Below, piece after piece: positions 1-9,119 of a stretch of DNA of 64,000 nt. The stretch comes from Couchioplanes caeruleus (lineage in GTDB: Bacteria; Actinomycetota; Actinomycetes; Mycobacteriales; Micromonosporaceae), in the NCBI RefSeq assembly GCF_023499255.1, contig NZ_CP092183.1, positions 3,530,501 to 3,594,500 on the forward strand, written 5' to 3'. The position numbers were made by a program, and so were the translations under genes. Every line of letters starts with the position of its first letter. The stretch's first letter is position 1. The notes below the pieces were generated by a model that searched no databases, was not told where the DNA came from, and worked only from the letters and a program-made list of their open reading frames with translations.

Positions 1-176
1 TTGAGCGCGAGGATCACGGTGCCGGCGTCGTACTTCACCACGCCGTGGCGGTGCCGCGGGTCGGGGTCGGTCTCCAGCACCGGCAGGCCCGCGTCCGACT
101 CCAGGAACCGGCGCTGCGCGGCGAGATCGTGGGCCTCGAGGAAGACGTACAGCAGGGGATGGTCGCGCAGGGACAC
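1..176 (-). CDS. VOC (glyoxalase/bleomycin-resistance fold) protein, N-terminal part
   Basis: Only the first 58 codons lie in the window; the gene runs off the left edge. A GTG start at 176 is preceded by a GAGGAG ribosome site 4-9 bases upstream. The peptide reads as a typical VOC opening: a first beta strand (HPLLYVFLEA), a helix (HDLAAQRRFLES), a GLPVLET turn, then GVVKYDAGTVIL. VOC proteins are metal-dependent lyases, isomerases, dioxygenases or drug-binding proteins, and the substrate cannot be told from this fragment. It is divergent from the membrane-protein gene at 339. Confidence 0.6.
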   Translation of the reverse strand, partial: MSLRDHPLLYVFLEAHDLAAQRRFLESDAGLPVLETDPDPRHRHGVVKYDAGTVILAL

Positions 177-338
177 CGGCTCCTCCTCGTGGGCGTACGC
201 CGGGAGCGTAGGAACGCCGGACCGGCGGCCGCTTCTCCGACGTTGCGAGGATCGGGGTTTGCGCAAGCGGGAAGAAAAGCGGCGGCCGGGTGCGTGCATA
301 GCGTCAGACGACTTCGACGGCTCATCCGGGAGGTATTG

Positions 339-854
339 ATGGACACTCCCCGCTACCACAGAACGGCGCTGACCGCGTTCCTCGTCGTGGTGCTCGCGCA
401 CTGGGCGGAGCATCTCGTGCAGGCGTACCAGATCTGGGTGCTGCATTCGCCCCGCCCGCAGGCTCGGGGCGTGCTCGGCCAGTTCTTCCCGTGGCTGATC
501 ACCTCGGAGTGGCTGCACTACGGGTACGCGATCGTCATGCTGGCCGGGCTGTTCCTGCTGCGCCCCGGCTTCACCGGCCGGGCCCGGACGTGGTGGACGG
601 TGGCCCTGGTCATCCAGTTCTGGCACCACATCGAGCACCTGCTGCTGCTGATCCAGGCGCAGACCGGGCACTACTACTTCGGCGGCTCGGTGCCGACCAG
701 CGTGGCGCAGACCGTCTTCCCCCGCGTCGAGCTGCACCTCTTCTACAACTCCGTGGTGTTCGTACCCATGGTCATCGCCATGTACCACCATCTCCAGCCG
801 GCGCCGGTCGCCGAGCCGGAGCCCGCCGCCGAGCCGGTGGCCGGCCCCCGATGA
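339..854 (+). CDS. Histidine-rich multi-pass membrane protein, function unknown
   Basis: 171 residues, ATG start with GGGAGG about 6 bases upstream. Four hydrophobic segments are visible (about residues 8-24, 50-75, 85-105, 135-150). Histidines and glutamates cluster at membrane edges, as HWAEH near residue 20 and HHIEH near residue 92, an arrangement that could bind metal. The C-terminus is a proline/alanine/glutamate-rich tail. Its stop overlaps the start of the CopC-domain gene (ATGA), so the two are co-translated and may act together in copper or other metal handling. I do not recognise a characterised family; the metal role is inferred only from the histidines and the neighbour. Confidence 0.7.
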   Translation: MDTPRYHRTALTAFLVVVLAHWAEHLVQAYQIWVLHSPRPQARGVLGQFFPWLITSEWLHYGYAIVMLAGLFLLRPGFTGRARTWWTVALVIQFWHHIEHLLLLIQAQTGHYYFGGSVPTSVAQTVFPRVELHLFYNSVVFVPMVIAMYHHLQPAPVAEPEPAAEPVAGPR

Positions 855-1426
855 GGACGTGGCTCGCCGCCGGCGCGGCCGCCGCCCTCCTGGCGCTGCT
901 GCCGTCACCCGCGCGTGCCGGCGGCCCGTCCGTCGTCGGCACCGATCCGCCCGACGGCGCCGCGCTGGCCGCGGCACCCGCCCGGGTCCGCGTGATCGGC
1001 TCGGCGGCGCCGGACCCCGCGCGGTCGCACCTCACCGTCCGCGACCCGCGCGGCCGCACGGTCGGCCCGGACACGACGCCGGAGGCCGCGGGGTACGAGC
1101 TCAGCCGGCCGGTCCGCCTCACCGGCACCGGGGTGTTCACGATGGTGTTCCACGTCGCGTTCACCGACGGCCGGGACGCCGCCGGCGAGATCCGGTTCAG
1201 CGTCGGCACCGGCGTCGCGCCTCCCGCCGTACGGCGCGCAGCGGCGGCGGCCGCCGGGCACGACCACGGCCCGGATCCGCTGAGCGCGGGGCTCCTGCTG
1301 CTCGACGGTGCCGTGGTGGCCGTGGTGGCCCTGCGGCTCGCCCTCGGCCGCCGCGGGATGCCGTCGGCGCGCGTCGGGCCCGCGCAGCATCTATCGTCGC
1401 CTGATGGGAGAAGCCGCCGCCGCTGA
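851..1426 (+). CDS. CopC-domain exported protein with C-terminal anchor
   Basis: 191 residues. A signal peptide (about residues 1-22, ending ARA) is followed by a CopC-like beta-sandwich (TDPPDGA near residue 30; GYELSRPV and GVFTMVFHVAFTDG further on), an alanine-rich linker with HDH, and one C-terminal membrane helix (about 148-170). CopC proteins bind copper in the periplasm or outside the cell. The usual histidine right after the signal cleavage site is not seen here (mature start GGPSVVG), so the canonical Cu(II) site may be absent. Coupled to the upstream membrane protein by ATGA. Its last 23 bases overlap the predicted start of the next gene. Confidence 0.7.
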   Translation: MRTWLAAGAAAALLALLPSPARAGGPSVVGTDPPDGAALAAAPARVRVIGSAAPDPARSHLTVRDPRGRTVGPDTTPEAAGYELSRPVRLTGTGVFTMVFHVAFTDGRDAAGEIRFSVGTGVAPPAVRRAAAAAAGHDHGPDPLSAGLLLLDGAVVAVVALRLALGRRGMPSARVGPAQHLSSPDGRSRRR

Positions 1427-2960
1427 CGCCCCGCTCGAGGATCTCGTCGGCCGGTACCTGTCGCGGGCGGTCCCGGTGCACCGCGAGGACTCCACGGCCG
1501 AGGTGATCGTCGACGGCCGGCCGTGGATGCTGCGGATGCGCGAGCTGATCCGTTCGACCGGCCCCGGCGACGCCGTGTACATCTGCGGTCTCCAGCTCGA
1601 CCACGACATGGATCTGACCGGGCTCGCACCGGGCGACCCGGATCACGAACCCCTCGGTGAGCTGCTGGCCGCCTCGGCGGCGCGGGGGGTCGACGTGCGG
1701 GTGGTGCTCGCCGGCGCGGTCGTGGCCAGCAGCCTGGTGCACGTGCGGATGGGCCCGTTCCGGGACAACGTGCGCACCGCGTACCGGCTGCGGCACTGGC
1801 GTCCGGCCACGGCCCCGGCGGCGCCGCCCCCGCTGCGCGGCCGGGTGCTGCTGGACTGGTCCGGCTCCGGGCTCGGCTCCAACCATCAGAAGATGACCGT
1901 GGTCCGGCGCGGCGCCGAGATCACCGCGGCGCTCGGCGGCATCGACTACGTCGCCAGCCGGATCGACGAGGCCCCGCACCGGCGCCTCAGCGTGCGCGGC
2001 GGCCGGTGGGGATGGCACGACGCCGGGGCGATCCTGCACGGACCGGCGGCCGCCGACGTGTGGCGCGTCTTCCGCGTGCGCTGGGCCAACAGCGCCGCCC
2101 TGCCCCGGCGGCGGTTCCTGCGGGCGCCGCGGAGCCTGCCGCTGCTCAACCCCGCCGCGATCGACGCCGGGGTGCCGCCGGCCGCGCCGCAGCCCGTGCG
2201 GCCCGCGCCCGGCATCGCCGTGCAGATCCTGCGCTCGGTCGGACCCTGGTACGTCGACTCGCTCCTGCCGTGGGCGCGGCGGCACTACGCGTCGGTGCCG
2301 CCCGGCGGAGTTCAGGAGGCGTACCTGACGCTGGTGCAGGCGATCGGCGCGGCCCGGCGGTACGTCTACATCGAGGACCAGTACTTCCGCGAGTACCCCG
2401 GGGGCGACGACCGCTTCGGCCTGTACCCCCACCTCCGCGCGGCCGCCGCCCGCGGCGTGAAGATCATCCTGGTCGGCTCCGGCACGCGGGACCCGGCCGA
2501 GCGGGGCCGGCCGATCAACCGCGTGCTCACCAAGGACCTGCAACGACGGGTGATCGACCCGCTGCCGCAGTCGCTGCGCCGCACCGTGGGACTGTGGCGG
2601 GTGGAACACCTGACCGTGCACGCCAAAGTCGTGCTCGTCGACGACCGGTTCGCCGCCGTCGGATCGGCGAACTTCTTCAGCCGTTCCATGGCCGGGGTGG
2701 ACACGGAACTCACCGTCGCACTGGTGACGAACGGGCCCGCCGTGCGCGATCTGCGGGTCCGGCTGTGGGCCGAGCACCTGCGCACGCCGGTGGACGATCC
2801 GGCGACGCGGGCCGCGCTCGAGGACCTCGACCTCGCCCTGGGCGCCTTCCGCCCCGAGTGGCTGCCCCCGCACGCTCCCGCCGGCACCTGGCGCCGCCCG
2901 GGGATGCCCGCCGGGTTCGCCCCGCAGGAGTCGGTGCTCACCCTGGTCGGCCCGCCCTGA
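1404..2960 (+). CDS. Phospholipase D / cardiolipin synthase-family protein
   Basis: 518 residues with two HKD half-sites. The first is around NHQKMTVV (near residue 157), with a slightly altered spacing to the acidic residue. The second is a canonical HAKVVLVDD followed by GSANF (near residue 410). PLD-family enzymes work through two such motifs on phospholipid head groups or related phosphodiesters. No signal peptide is visible. The ATG at 1404 lies inside the 3' end of the CopC-domain gene, and no better start was found. It could be a phospholipase, a transphosphatidylase or a cardiolipin-synthase-like enzyme; the sequence alone does not decide. Confidence 0.75.
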   Translation: MGEAAAADAPLEDLVGRYLSRAVPVHREDSTAEVIVDGRPWMLRMRELIRSTGPGDAVYICGLQLDHDMDLTGLAPGDPDHEPLGELLAASAARGVDVRVVLAGAVVASSLVHVRMGPFRDNVRTAYRLRHWRPATAPAAPPPLRGRVLLDWSGSGLGSNHQKMTVVRRGAEITAALGGIDYVASRIDEAPHRRLSVRGGRWGWHDAGAILHGPAAADVWRVFRVRWANSAALPRRRFLRAPRSLPLLNPAAIDAGVPPAAPQPVRPAPGIAVQILRSVGPWYVDSLLPWARRHYASVPPGGVQEAYLTLVQAIGAARRYVYIEDQYFREYPGGDDRFGLYPHLRAAAARGVKIILVGSGTRDPAERGRPINRVLTKDLQRRVIDPLPQSLRRTVGLWRVEHLTVHAKVVLVDDRFAAVGSANFFSRSMAGVDTELTVALVTNGPAVRDLRVRLWAEHLRTPVDDPATRAALEDLDLALGAFRPEWLPPHAPAGTWRRPGMPAGFAPQESVLTLVGPP

Positions 2961-2963
2961 GCC

Positions 2964-3866
2964 CTAGTCCGGCTCCGGGGAGGCGTCGTCGCGGATCACG
3001 GCCACGGGGCAGGGCGACTGCGTGACGCTCTGGGTGGACACCGAGCCGAGCAGCAGCCCCTTCCAGCCGCCGTGCCCGCGCGATCCGACGACCAGCAGGT
3101 CGGCGTTGCCCGCGGCCTGCAGCAGCGACAGGTTCGGGGCGCCTTCGACCAGCCACATCTCCACGTCGGGGCGGTTGGCGTCGATCTCGGCCCGCCGGAG
3201 GCTCTCGCGCAGCCGTTCACCCGCCCGTGCGGCGATGTCGTCGCTCGCCTCCTGCGGCAGGGTGCCGGAGCGCCCGGCGAACCCGAGGTAGGGCAGCGTC
3301 CACGCGTGCACCACCTGCAGGGCGGCGCCGCGCAGGCGGGCCGCGCCGTCGGCGAAACGCAGCGCGCGCACCGACGCCGGGGACCCGTCGACGCCGACCA
3401 CGACCCGCCGGGTCCGGGAGTCCGACCGGCGGCCGCGGACGACGACCACCGTGCCGCGCGCGTACTGGACACAGCTCTGGGAGACGGATCCCAGCACCGA
3501 TCCGGTGATGGCGCCGCGTCCCCGGGAACCCACGACGAGCAGCGCACCGGCCCCCGACTCGCCGATCAGCGCCCGGACGGGGTGGCCGTACCGCACCTCG
3601 GCGGTCACGGCGACGTCCGAGGCGTGTTCGCGGTCCACCACCTTCCGTACGCCCGTCTCGACGTCTTCCCGGAGCTGGTCGCGCAGATCCGCCACGGATC
3701 GCAGCGCCCCGAGCCGCTCGGCCTCCTGCGGGTCGCCGGACGGCTGCCAGACGGTGATCGCCCGCACCGGCACGTCGCGGAGCCGGCCCTCGTGCAGGGC
3801 CCAGCTCAGCGCGTCCTCGGCCTCCGGAGAGCCGTCGACACCGACCACCACCTCGGTAACGGTCAC
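2964..3866 (-). CDS. Tandem universal stress protein (two UspA domains)
   Basis: 300 residues, two UspA domains (about 1-145 and 155-297). Each has the VVVGVDGS opening strand and the nucleotide-binding loop G-x2-G-x9-G-S (GSRGRG...GSVSQS and GSRGHG...GSVSTQS), so both halves should bind ATP. Tandem USPs of this size are common in actinomycetes and typically respond to hypoxia or stasis. It converges on the PLD-family gene with only 3 bases between the stop codons. A single-domain relative lies at 57698-58213. Confidence 0.9.
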   Translation of the reverse strand: MTVTEVVVGVDGSPEAEDALSWALHEGRLRDVPVRAITVWQPSGDPQEAERLGALRSVADLRDQLREDVETGVRKVVDREHASDVAVTAEVRYGHPVRALIGESGAGALLVVGSRGRGAITGSVLGSVSQSCVQYARGTVVVVRGRRSDSRTRRVVVGVDGSPASVRALRFADGAARLRGAALQVVHAWTLPYLGFAGRSGTLPQEASDDIAARAGERLRESLRRAEIDANRPDVEMWLVEGAPNLSLLQAAGNADLLVVGSRGHGGWKGLLLGSVSTQSVTQSPCPVAVIRDDASPEPD

Positions 3867-3917
3867 CTGATGCGCCTTTCGTTCGGGTGCCCGGTGCGTC
3901 CGCGGCCGGGCCGGGGG

Positions 3918-6056
3918 TCAAGCGGGGACGGTGAACCGGTGCCGGGCCGGGCTGTCGTCGCTGGAGGTGCCGACGTGGACAACGTACTCGCCGGGCACGG
4001 TGACGAAGCGGTGATCGCCGCGGCTCCACACCGAGAGGGGATGGTGCGTGGCGGCGGGGTCGACGACGATGTCGACCGGCGCGGAGGCGCCCGGCTCCAC
4101 CGTGACCTTCCGGAATCCGACGAGCCGCTTGGGCGGCTGGTTCGTCGCCGCCGGCAGTCCCAGGTACACCTGCACCACCTCGGCGCCGCTCCGGTCGCCG
4201 GTGTTGGTCAGCGTCGCGCGTACGGTCAGCGGGGACTCGCCGGGGCGTTCACCCGCGTCGACGGTGACGTCCGACAGCGCGAACGTCGTGTACGAGAGCC
4301 CGTAGCCGAACGGGAACAGCGGCGCGATCCCCTGTGACTGGAACCAGCGATAACCCATCTGCAGCCCCTCGCTGTACCGGATCACCGGGTAGCCGTCGCC
4401 CTCGTCGGTGCCGGGGTACCGCTCGGGCCGGCCCGCCACGAGCGTGTCGCCGGGCGACCGCGGGTACGTCGTGGGCAGCTTGCCCGACGGGTTGACGACG
4501 CCGAAGAGCAGATCGGCGACGGCGTGCCCGTCCTCCTGGCCCTGGTTCCACGTCTCGATCACCGCCGGTACGGCGTCGATCCACGGCATGAGCACCGGGT
4601 TGCCGTCCTTGAGCACGACGACCGTCGCGGCGTTGGCGGGCGCCACCTCGGCGATCAGCCGGTCCTGGTCGTTGACCATGTTCATGCCGGCCTGGTCCTC
4701 GCCCTCGGTGGCGACCAGCCCCGCCATGATCACCACGACGTCGGCCGCCGCGGCCGCCGCCTTCGCCTCGTCGAGGTTCGACAGGTCGTCGGCCACGGTG
4801 ACCTTGGTGACGGTCGCCGTACCGCCCAGGCCGGCGAGGACGTCGCGCATGCCGTCCAGCGGTGGCACGGTGTAGAGCGGAATGACCTTGGAGCTGCCGC
4901 CACCGCCCAGGCAGGCGTCGTCGGCGTACGTCGACTGGCCGATGATGACGATCGAGCCCGCGTCCGGGTCGAGCGGCAGGACGCCACCCTCGTTCTTGAG
5001 CAGCACGGCGATCCCGGTGCCGATGCGGCGGGCGACGGCGCCGTGTGCCGCGGCGTCGATCTCACCGGGGGCGTACGGCCGGTCGAACTGGCCGAACCGG
5101 AACATCTGCGTGTACCGGCGGACCAGCGCCCGGTCGACCGTCTCGATCTCCAGGCTGGTGTCGCGCAGGGCGGCCGTGACGGTGTCCTCGTTGAGCCACT
5201 TCGCGTCGGGCATCTCGTGGTCCATGCCGGCGTTCAGCGACGGCACCGCGGACCGGCAGGACCAGAAGTCCGACTGGACGTATCCCTCGAAGCCCCATTC
5301 GTGCCGCAGGATCTCGGTCAGCGTGTACCGGTACTCGGTGGCGTACACGCCGCGGATCCGGTTGTAGGCGCTCATGATCGCCGCGATCGAGGCGTCCTTC
5401 ACGAGCATCTCGAAGGGCAGCAGGTACAGCTCGCGCAGCACCTGCTCGTCGACCTCGACGCTGACCCGGAACCGCTCGTACTCCTGGTCGTTGACGACGT
5501 AGTGCTTGCCCATGGCGATCACGCCGTGCTCCTGGATCGCCTTGGTGATCTCCACCCCGAGCACCCCGGACAGGTACGGGTCCTCGCTGAAGTACTCGAA
5601 GTTGCGCCCGGCCGTGGCGGTACGGTGCAGGCACACCCCCGGCCCCTCCAGGACGTGCTGGCCCAGCGTGGCGGTCTCACTGCCGATGATCGAGCCGTAC
5701 TCCCGGGCCAGCGCGGGGTCGAAGCCGGCGGCCAGGCCGATCGTCATCGGCAGCGAGGTCGCGGGCGGGCTGGGCGTGCCGTCGCCCATGCCGACGCCGA
5801 CCGGGCCGTTGGTGATCCGGAAGCGCGGGATGCCGAGCTCGTCGATGCCGTCGACGTGGCGTTCCACCCGGATCTGAGTGGCCAGCGCGTCCAGGTCCGC
5901 GCCGGACTCCCGGGCCTGCTCGCTGAGGGCGTAGATGTCGATGGTGTCCATCGCGCCGTGCAACTGGCTGATCTTCTGCTGCAGGCTCATGGCGGCCACG
6001 AGCTCTCGCGCCCGCTCGTGCGGCTGCTTCGTCCGGTCCTGCCACGGGCGTGTCAT
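3918..6056 (-). CDS. Glycoside hydrolase family 3 (beta-glucosidase-like)
   Basis: 712 residues. GH3 N-terminal barrel (about 1-340) with GRNFEYFSEDP, GKHYVVNDQE and the nucleophile region GYVQSDFW (Asp about 263). GH3 C-terminal alpha/beta domain (about 365-580), then a fibronectin III-like domain (LTNTGDRSGAEVVQVYLG, about 625-700). No signal peptide, so it is probably cytoplasmic and acts on imported oligosaccharides or glycosides. An upstream extension to 6224 is open, but the ATG at 6056 has GGAG in range and gives the normal GH3 N-terminus. Exact sugar specificity is not readable. Confidence 0.9.
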   Translation of the reverse strand: MTRPWQDRTKQPHERARELVAAMSLQQKISQLHGAMDTIDIYALSEQARESGADLDALATQIRVERHVDGIDELGIPRFRITNGPVGVGMGDGTPSPPATSLPMTIGLAAGFDPALAREYGSIIGSETATLGQHVLEGPGVCLHRTATAGRNFEYFSEDPYLSGVLGVEITKAIQEHGVIAMGKHYVVNDQEYERFRVSVEVDEQVLRELYLLPFEMLVKDASIAAIMSAYNRIRGVYATEYRYTLTEILRHEWGFEGYVQSDFWSCRSAVPSLNAGMDHEMPDAKWLNEDTVTAALRDTSLEIETVDRALVRRYTQMFRFGQFDRPYAPGEIDAAAHGAVARRIGTGIAVLLKNEGGVLPLDPDAGSIVIIGQSTYADDACLGGGGSSKVIPLYTVPPLDGMRDVLAGLGGTATVTKVTVADDLSNLDEAKAAAAAADVVVIMAGLVATEGEDQAGMNMVNDQDRLIAEVAPANAATVVVLKDGNPVLMPWIDAVPAVIETWNQGQEDGHAVADLLFGVVNPSGKLPTTYPRSPGDTLVAGRPERYPGTDEGDGYPVIRYSEGLQMGYRWFQSQGIAPLFPFGYGLSYTTFALSDVTVDAGERPGESPLTVRATLTNTGDRSGAEVVQVYLGLPAATNQPPKRLVGFRKVTVEPGASAPVDIVVDPAATHHPLSVWSRGDHRFVTVPGEYVVHVGTSSDDSPARHRFTVPA

Positions 6057-6357
6057 GGGAGTCTCCGATCGCCGGCCGGTGCATCGCTGCCACTGGGGTA
6101 CAGCCTGCGCGCGTCCGTGCCAGACGGCAATCGCAGCCGGCCGCCGGGGTGTGCGCCTGCGGGCCCTGTCGGATCTGCGTGGCCGGCTCGATGCGGTCCC
6201 GGAGAACGAGACACCGGCGTGCAAGCCCCGCCACGGCTCCGAGGAGCGGGGGGAGGGACGGTTCCGGATCGCCTGCGTGCCGTTCCGCGCGGACGTCTGG
6301 CGTACCCCGACGTCTTCGTGCTGCCGGGCGGCGGCGCCCTCCCCGGCGAGGGCATGC
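6057..6357. other. Intergenic region, no gene supported
   Basis: 301 bases between the start of the GH3 gene and the 3' end of the phosphopantetheinyl transferase gene. It must hold the promoter of the GH3 gene, but I see no convincing -35/-10 pair or operator. Open frames across it have no family resemblance. Confidence 0.4.
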
Positions 6358-7014
6358 TCACGGCGAGGTGACGGCGGTCAGGATGAGGCCGCGCGTCACG
6401 GTGAAGCGGCCGGGCATCGTCCGCAGGGGCGGGCCGTCGTCGGTGCGGGTGCCGTCCACCAGGATCGTCGCCGTGAACGTGCCGGCCTCCGGGTCGATGC
6501 TCAGGCGTGCCTCCTCGAAGCCCAGCCAGCGCCGGGTCGCCGGGTACCACGCCTTGTAGACCGATTCCTTGGCGCTGAACAGCAGCCGGCCCCAGGCGAT
6601 GCCCGGGTGGGTGGCGGCGAGGCGGGTCAGCATGGCCGGCTCGCCCGGCGAGGTGATCGACTCGGCGATGCCCGGGCGCAGCGGGGCGTGCGGTTCGGCG
6701 TCGATGCCGATCAGGCGGACGTCGGAGGCGTGGGCCACGGCCGCGGCGCGGTAGCCGGCGCAGTGGGTGATGCTGCCGGTCATGCCCGCCGGCCACTGGG
6801 GCTCGCGCCGGGGCCCGGGCCGGATCGGCGCATCCTCGTGGCCGAAGGCGCGCAGGGCCGTCCGGGCGCAGCGGCGTGCGGTGATGAACTCGCGGCGGCG
6901 CCCCTCGACCGCCCGGGCGACGAGGTCCTCCTCGCCGGGGAAGGGCTCCTCGCCCGGCACGTCGCCGAACGCCTCGACGGCCACCACCGCCGGGGGCAGC
7001 AGCGCCTCGATCAC
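6358..7014 (-). CDS. 4'-phosphopantetheinyl transferase (EntD/PptT type)
   Basis: 218 residues from the GTG at 7014. This start is chosen because the protein then begins VIEALLPPAVVAVEAF, like the family N-terminus; a TTG at 7065 would add 17 residues and overlap the upstream gene. Family motifs are GSITHC (near 87), the magnesium-binding IGIDAEPH (near 107) and FSAKESVYKAWYP (near 150). The enzyme transfers phosphopantetheine from CoA onto a serine of carrier proteins. As the last gene of the cluster operon it would activate the PKS ACP, the stand-alone ACP and the PCP encoded upstream. Confidence 0.92.
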   Translation of the reverse strand: MIEALLPPAVVAVEAFGDVPGEEPFPGEEDLVARAVEGRRREFITARRCARTALRAFGHEDAPIRPGPRREPQWPAGMTGSITHCAGYRAAAVAHASDVRLIGIDAEPHAPLRPGIAESITSPGEPAMLTRLAATHPGIAWGRLLFSAKESVYKAWYPATRRWLGFEEARLSIDPEAGTFTATILVDGTRTDDGPPLRTMPGRFTVTRGLILTAVTSP

Positions 7015-7048
7015 GGTACGGCCCGGCGGGTGCGCCGTACCGGTCAGG

Positions 7049-7492
7049 TCAGCGGGGCTGGACAAGGTGGGTCCCGGTGCCGTGGGCGATCAGCCGGTCC
7101 CGCTCGTCGCGGACCGTGCCCTCGGCGGTGGCGATGGTTCGTCCGACGTGGATCGTGCGGCCCTCGGCGACCAGCCGCCCGCCGTCCGGGATGACCGGCC
7201 GGACGAAGTTGACCTTGATCTCGAGGGCCGTGCAGCTGAGGCCCGGCCCGAGCGCGCTGTGCACGGCGCAGCCCATCACCGAGTCCAGCAGCGTCGCGCA
7301 CACCCCGCCGTGCATCGTGCCGCTGTAGTTGGCGAACCGGGGTTCGGCCCGGAGCGCGAACACCACGGCGCCCTCGGCGAGCGAGACGACCTCCATGCCG
7401 AGCACGTCGCCGATGTGCGGGTCCCGGTCCGGCCCGAAGGCGGCCGCCCGCAGCTGCTCCAGGCCGGTGGGCGGCGGCTCGTCCCCGCTCAC
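7049..7492 (-). CDS. PaaI-type hotdog thioesterase
   Basis: 147 residues. One hotdog fold with the hallmark YSGTMHGGVCATLLD (near residue 58) and a conserved LEIKVNFVRPV strand (near 92). PaaI-like proteins hydrolyse acyl-CoA or acyl-carrier thioesters. The GTG start overlaps the stop of the FAAL gene (GTGA), so it is co-translated with it. In this context it is probably a proofreading or releasing thioesterase for the acyl-supply line (inference). Confidence 0.85.
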   Translation of the reverse strand: MSGDEPPPTGLEQLRAAAFGPDRDPHIGDVLGMEVVSLAEGAVVFALRAEPRFANYSGTMHGGVCATLLDSVMGCAVHSALGPGLSCTALEIKVNFVRPVIPDGGRLVAEGRTIHVGRTIATAEGTVRDERDRLIAHGTGTHLVQPR

Positions 7493-9108
7493 CGCAGCAG
7501 CTCGCGGGCCTGGCCCCGGCGCAGCTTGCCGGAGGACGTCTTGGGCACCCGGCCGGCGGCCACCACGAGCACCTGGCGCGGCGTCGCCCCGACCGCGTCG
7601 AAGACCCGCCGGCCCACCGTCCGGCGCAGCTCGCCGCTATCCCGGCCGGCGTCGCGCGGATCGGCCTCGGCGATCACCGCGAAGCCCTCGTCGGGCCGGC
7701 CGGCGTCGATCGAGACGGCGACGACGCCGCCGGGACGGATGCCCGGGACCTGCTCGGCGGCCCGCTCGATCTCGGTCGGGAAGATGTTGCGCCCGGCCAC
7801 GATGATGACGTCCTTGCGGCGGCCGCAGATCACCAGCTCGCCGGCCTCGGTGCGGTAGCCGACGTCGCCGGTGCGCAGCCAGCCGTCGGCGCCGCGCGCG
7901 GCGAACTCGCCCTCCGTGGTCAGGTAGGTCTCGGTGACCGCCTCGCCGCGGATCTCCAGCTCGCCGACCCGGCGGGCGCCCACCGGCTCCCCGTGCTCCG
8001 ACACGACGCGTACCTGGATGCCGTCGAACGGCGGGCCCAGGGTGGCGATCGGGCGGCCGTCCGGGTGGGGCACCGCGGCGGCGGACAGCTCGAGCGCGTC
8101 CGGGTCGACCCGGTCCGCGCCGAGACCGATGCCCGGTTCGGGGGCCGAGACGCCGAGCACCGCCTCGGCCATCCCGTACGCGCCGACCAGCGCCGTCGAC
8201 GGCCAGCCGAACCGCCCCGCCTCGGCCGTGAAGCGCTGCATCGCGAGGTAGTCGACGGGTTCGGCGCCGTTGATGGCGTACCGCATGGAGGACAGGTCGA
8301 GCCGCCCGTCGGGGACGCGTTCGAGCCGCCGGAACAGCAGCACGTAGGCGAAGTTGGGGGCCGCGGTGAAGGTGCCGCGGAACCGGGCGATCATCTCGGC
8401 CCAGAGCACCGGGGAGCCGAGGAAGTCCAGCGGCGACGCCTTGACCAGCTCGATGCCGGCCATCATCGGCTGGGCCATGAACGCGATCATACCCATGTCG
8501 TGGAACAGCGGGAGCCAGGAAACGGCGGTGTCCAGCTCCGGCGTGAGGCGGAACCGGGCCAGCAGCGCGTCGATGTTCGCGTACAGGTTGCGGTGTTTCA
8601 CGACGATGGCCTTGGGCGCGCCCGTCGAGCCGGAGGAGAGCTGCAGCAGGGCCGCCGCGTCCTCGCCCACCTCGATCGGATCGGTGTCCGGGCCGGCGGC
8701 GAGGGCGGCGAGCGGGACCGTCCGCACCGGCGCGCCGGCCAGCATTGCAGGGTCGTAGGGCGGCCCGGCCACCACGAGGTCGGCCCGGACCGTGGCCAGC
8801 GCGACGGCGGTGTCGGCGAGCCAGCTCGCCGGATCGGTCCGGGGCGACGCCTGCTGCAGCATCGTGACCGCGGCGCCGCGCAACCACACCGCCTGCACCA
8901 GCGGCGCCACCTCACCCGGCCGGCCGCACAGCACGGCCACCCGCGAGCCGGGCCCGACCCCCGCCTCCGCCAGGCCGCCCGCGATCCGCCGGGCATCCCG
9001 GTGCACCTCGCCCCACGAGCGCCGGGCGAACCCGTCGCCGTCCCGGACGACCAGGCCCCGGTCCGAGGTACGGGCGGAGTGGATCAGACGATCAAGGAAC
9101 CTGCTCAC
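7489..9108 (-). CDS. Fatty acyl-AMP ligase (FAAL-like adenylating enzyme)
   Basis: 539 residues, GTG start preceded by GGAGAG. ANL-superfamily motifs: P-loop SSGSTGAPKAIV (near 168), SWLPLFHDMGMI (near 203), SPLDFL and FTAAPNFAY, which are typical of FAALs rather than acetyl-CoA synthetases, RTGDVG (near 418) and the catalytic lysine in PKTSSGKLRR at the C-terminus. FAALs activate a fatty acid as acyl-AMP and load it onto an ACP instead of CoA. The ACP at 10229-10471, two genes upstream in the same operon, is the obvious acceptor. Chain length cannot be read from the sequence. Confidence 0.85.
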   Translation of the reverse strand: MSRFLDRLIHSARTSDRGLVVRDGDGFARRSWGEVHRDARRIAGGLAEAGVGPGSRVAVLCGRPGEVAPLVQAVWLRGAAVTMLQQASPRTDPASWLADTAVALATVRADLVVAGPPYDPAMLAGAPVRTVPLAALAAGPDTDPIEVGEDAAALLQLSSGSTGAPKAIVVKHRNLYANIDALLARFRLTPELDTAVSWLPLFHDMGMIAFMAQPMMAGIELVKASPLDFLGSPVLWAEMIARFRGTFTAAPNFAYVLLFRRLERVPDGRLDLSSMRYAINGAEPVDYLAMQRFTAEAGRFGWPSTALVGAYGMAEAVLGVSAPEPGIGLGADRVDPDALELSAAAVPHPDGRPIATLGPPFDGIQVRVVSEHGEPVGARRVGELEIRGEAVTETYLTTEGEFAARGADGWLRTGDVGYRTEAGELVICGRRKDVIIVAGRNIFPTEIERAAEQVPGIRPGGVVAVSIDAGRPDEGFAVIAEADPRDAGRDSGELRRTVGRRVFDAVGATPRQVLVVAAGRVPKTSSGKLRRGQARELLR

Positions 9109-9119
9109 CGGTCTCTCCC

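Noticed and set aside
4524..6371. A long plus-strand frame opposite the GH3 gene
   Set aside because: Low-complexity Val/Asp/Arg translation without motifs; the minus strand encodes an unmistakable GH3 enzyme.
6225..6371. Short plus-strand reading with a YPDVFVLPGGGA-like phrase, considered as a gene remnant
   Set aside because: Too short, no start with a ribosome site, and the resemblance does not extend.
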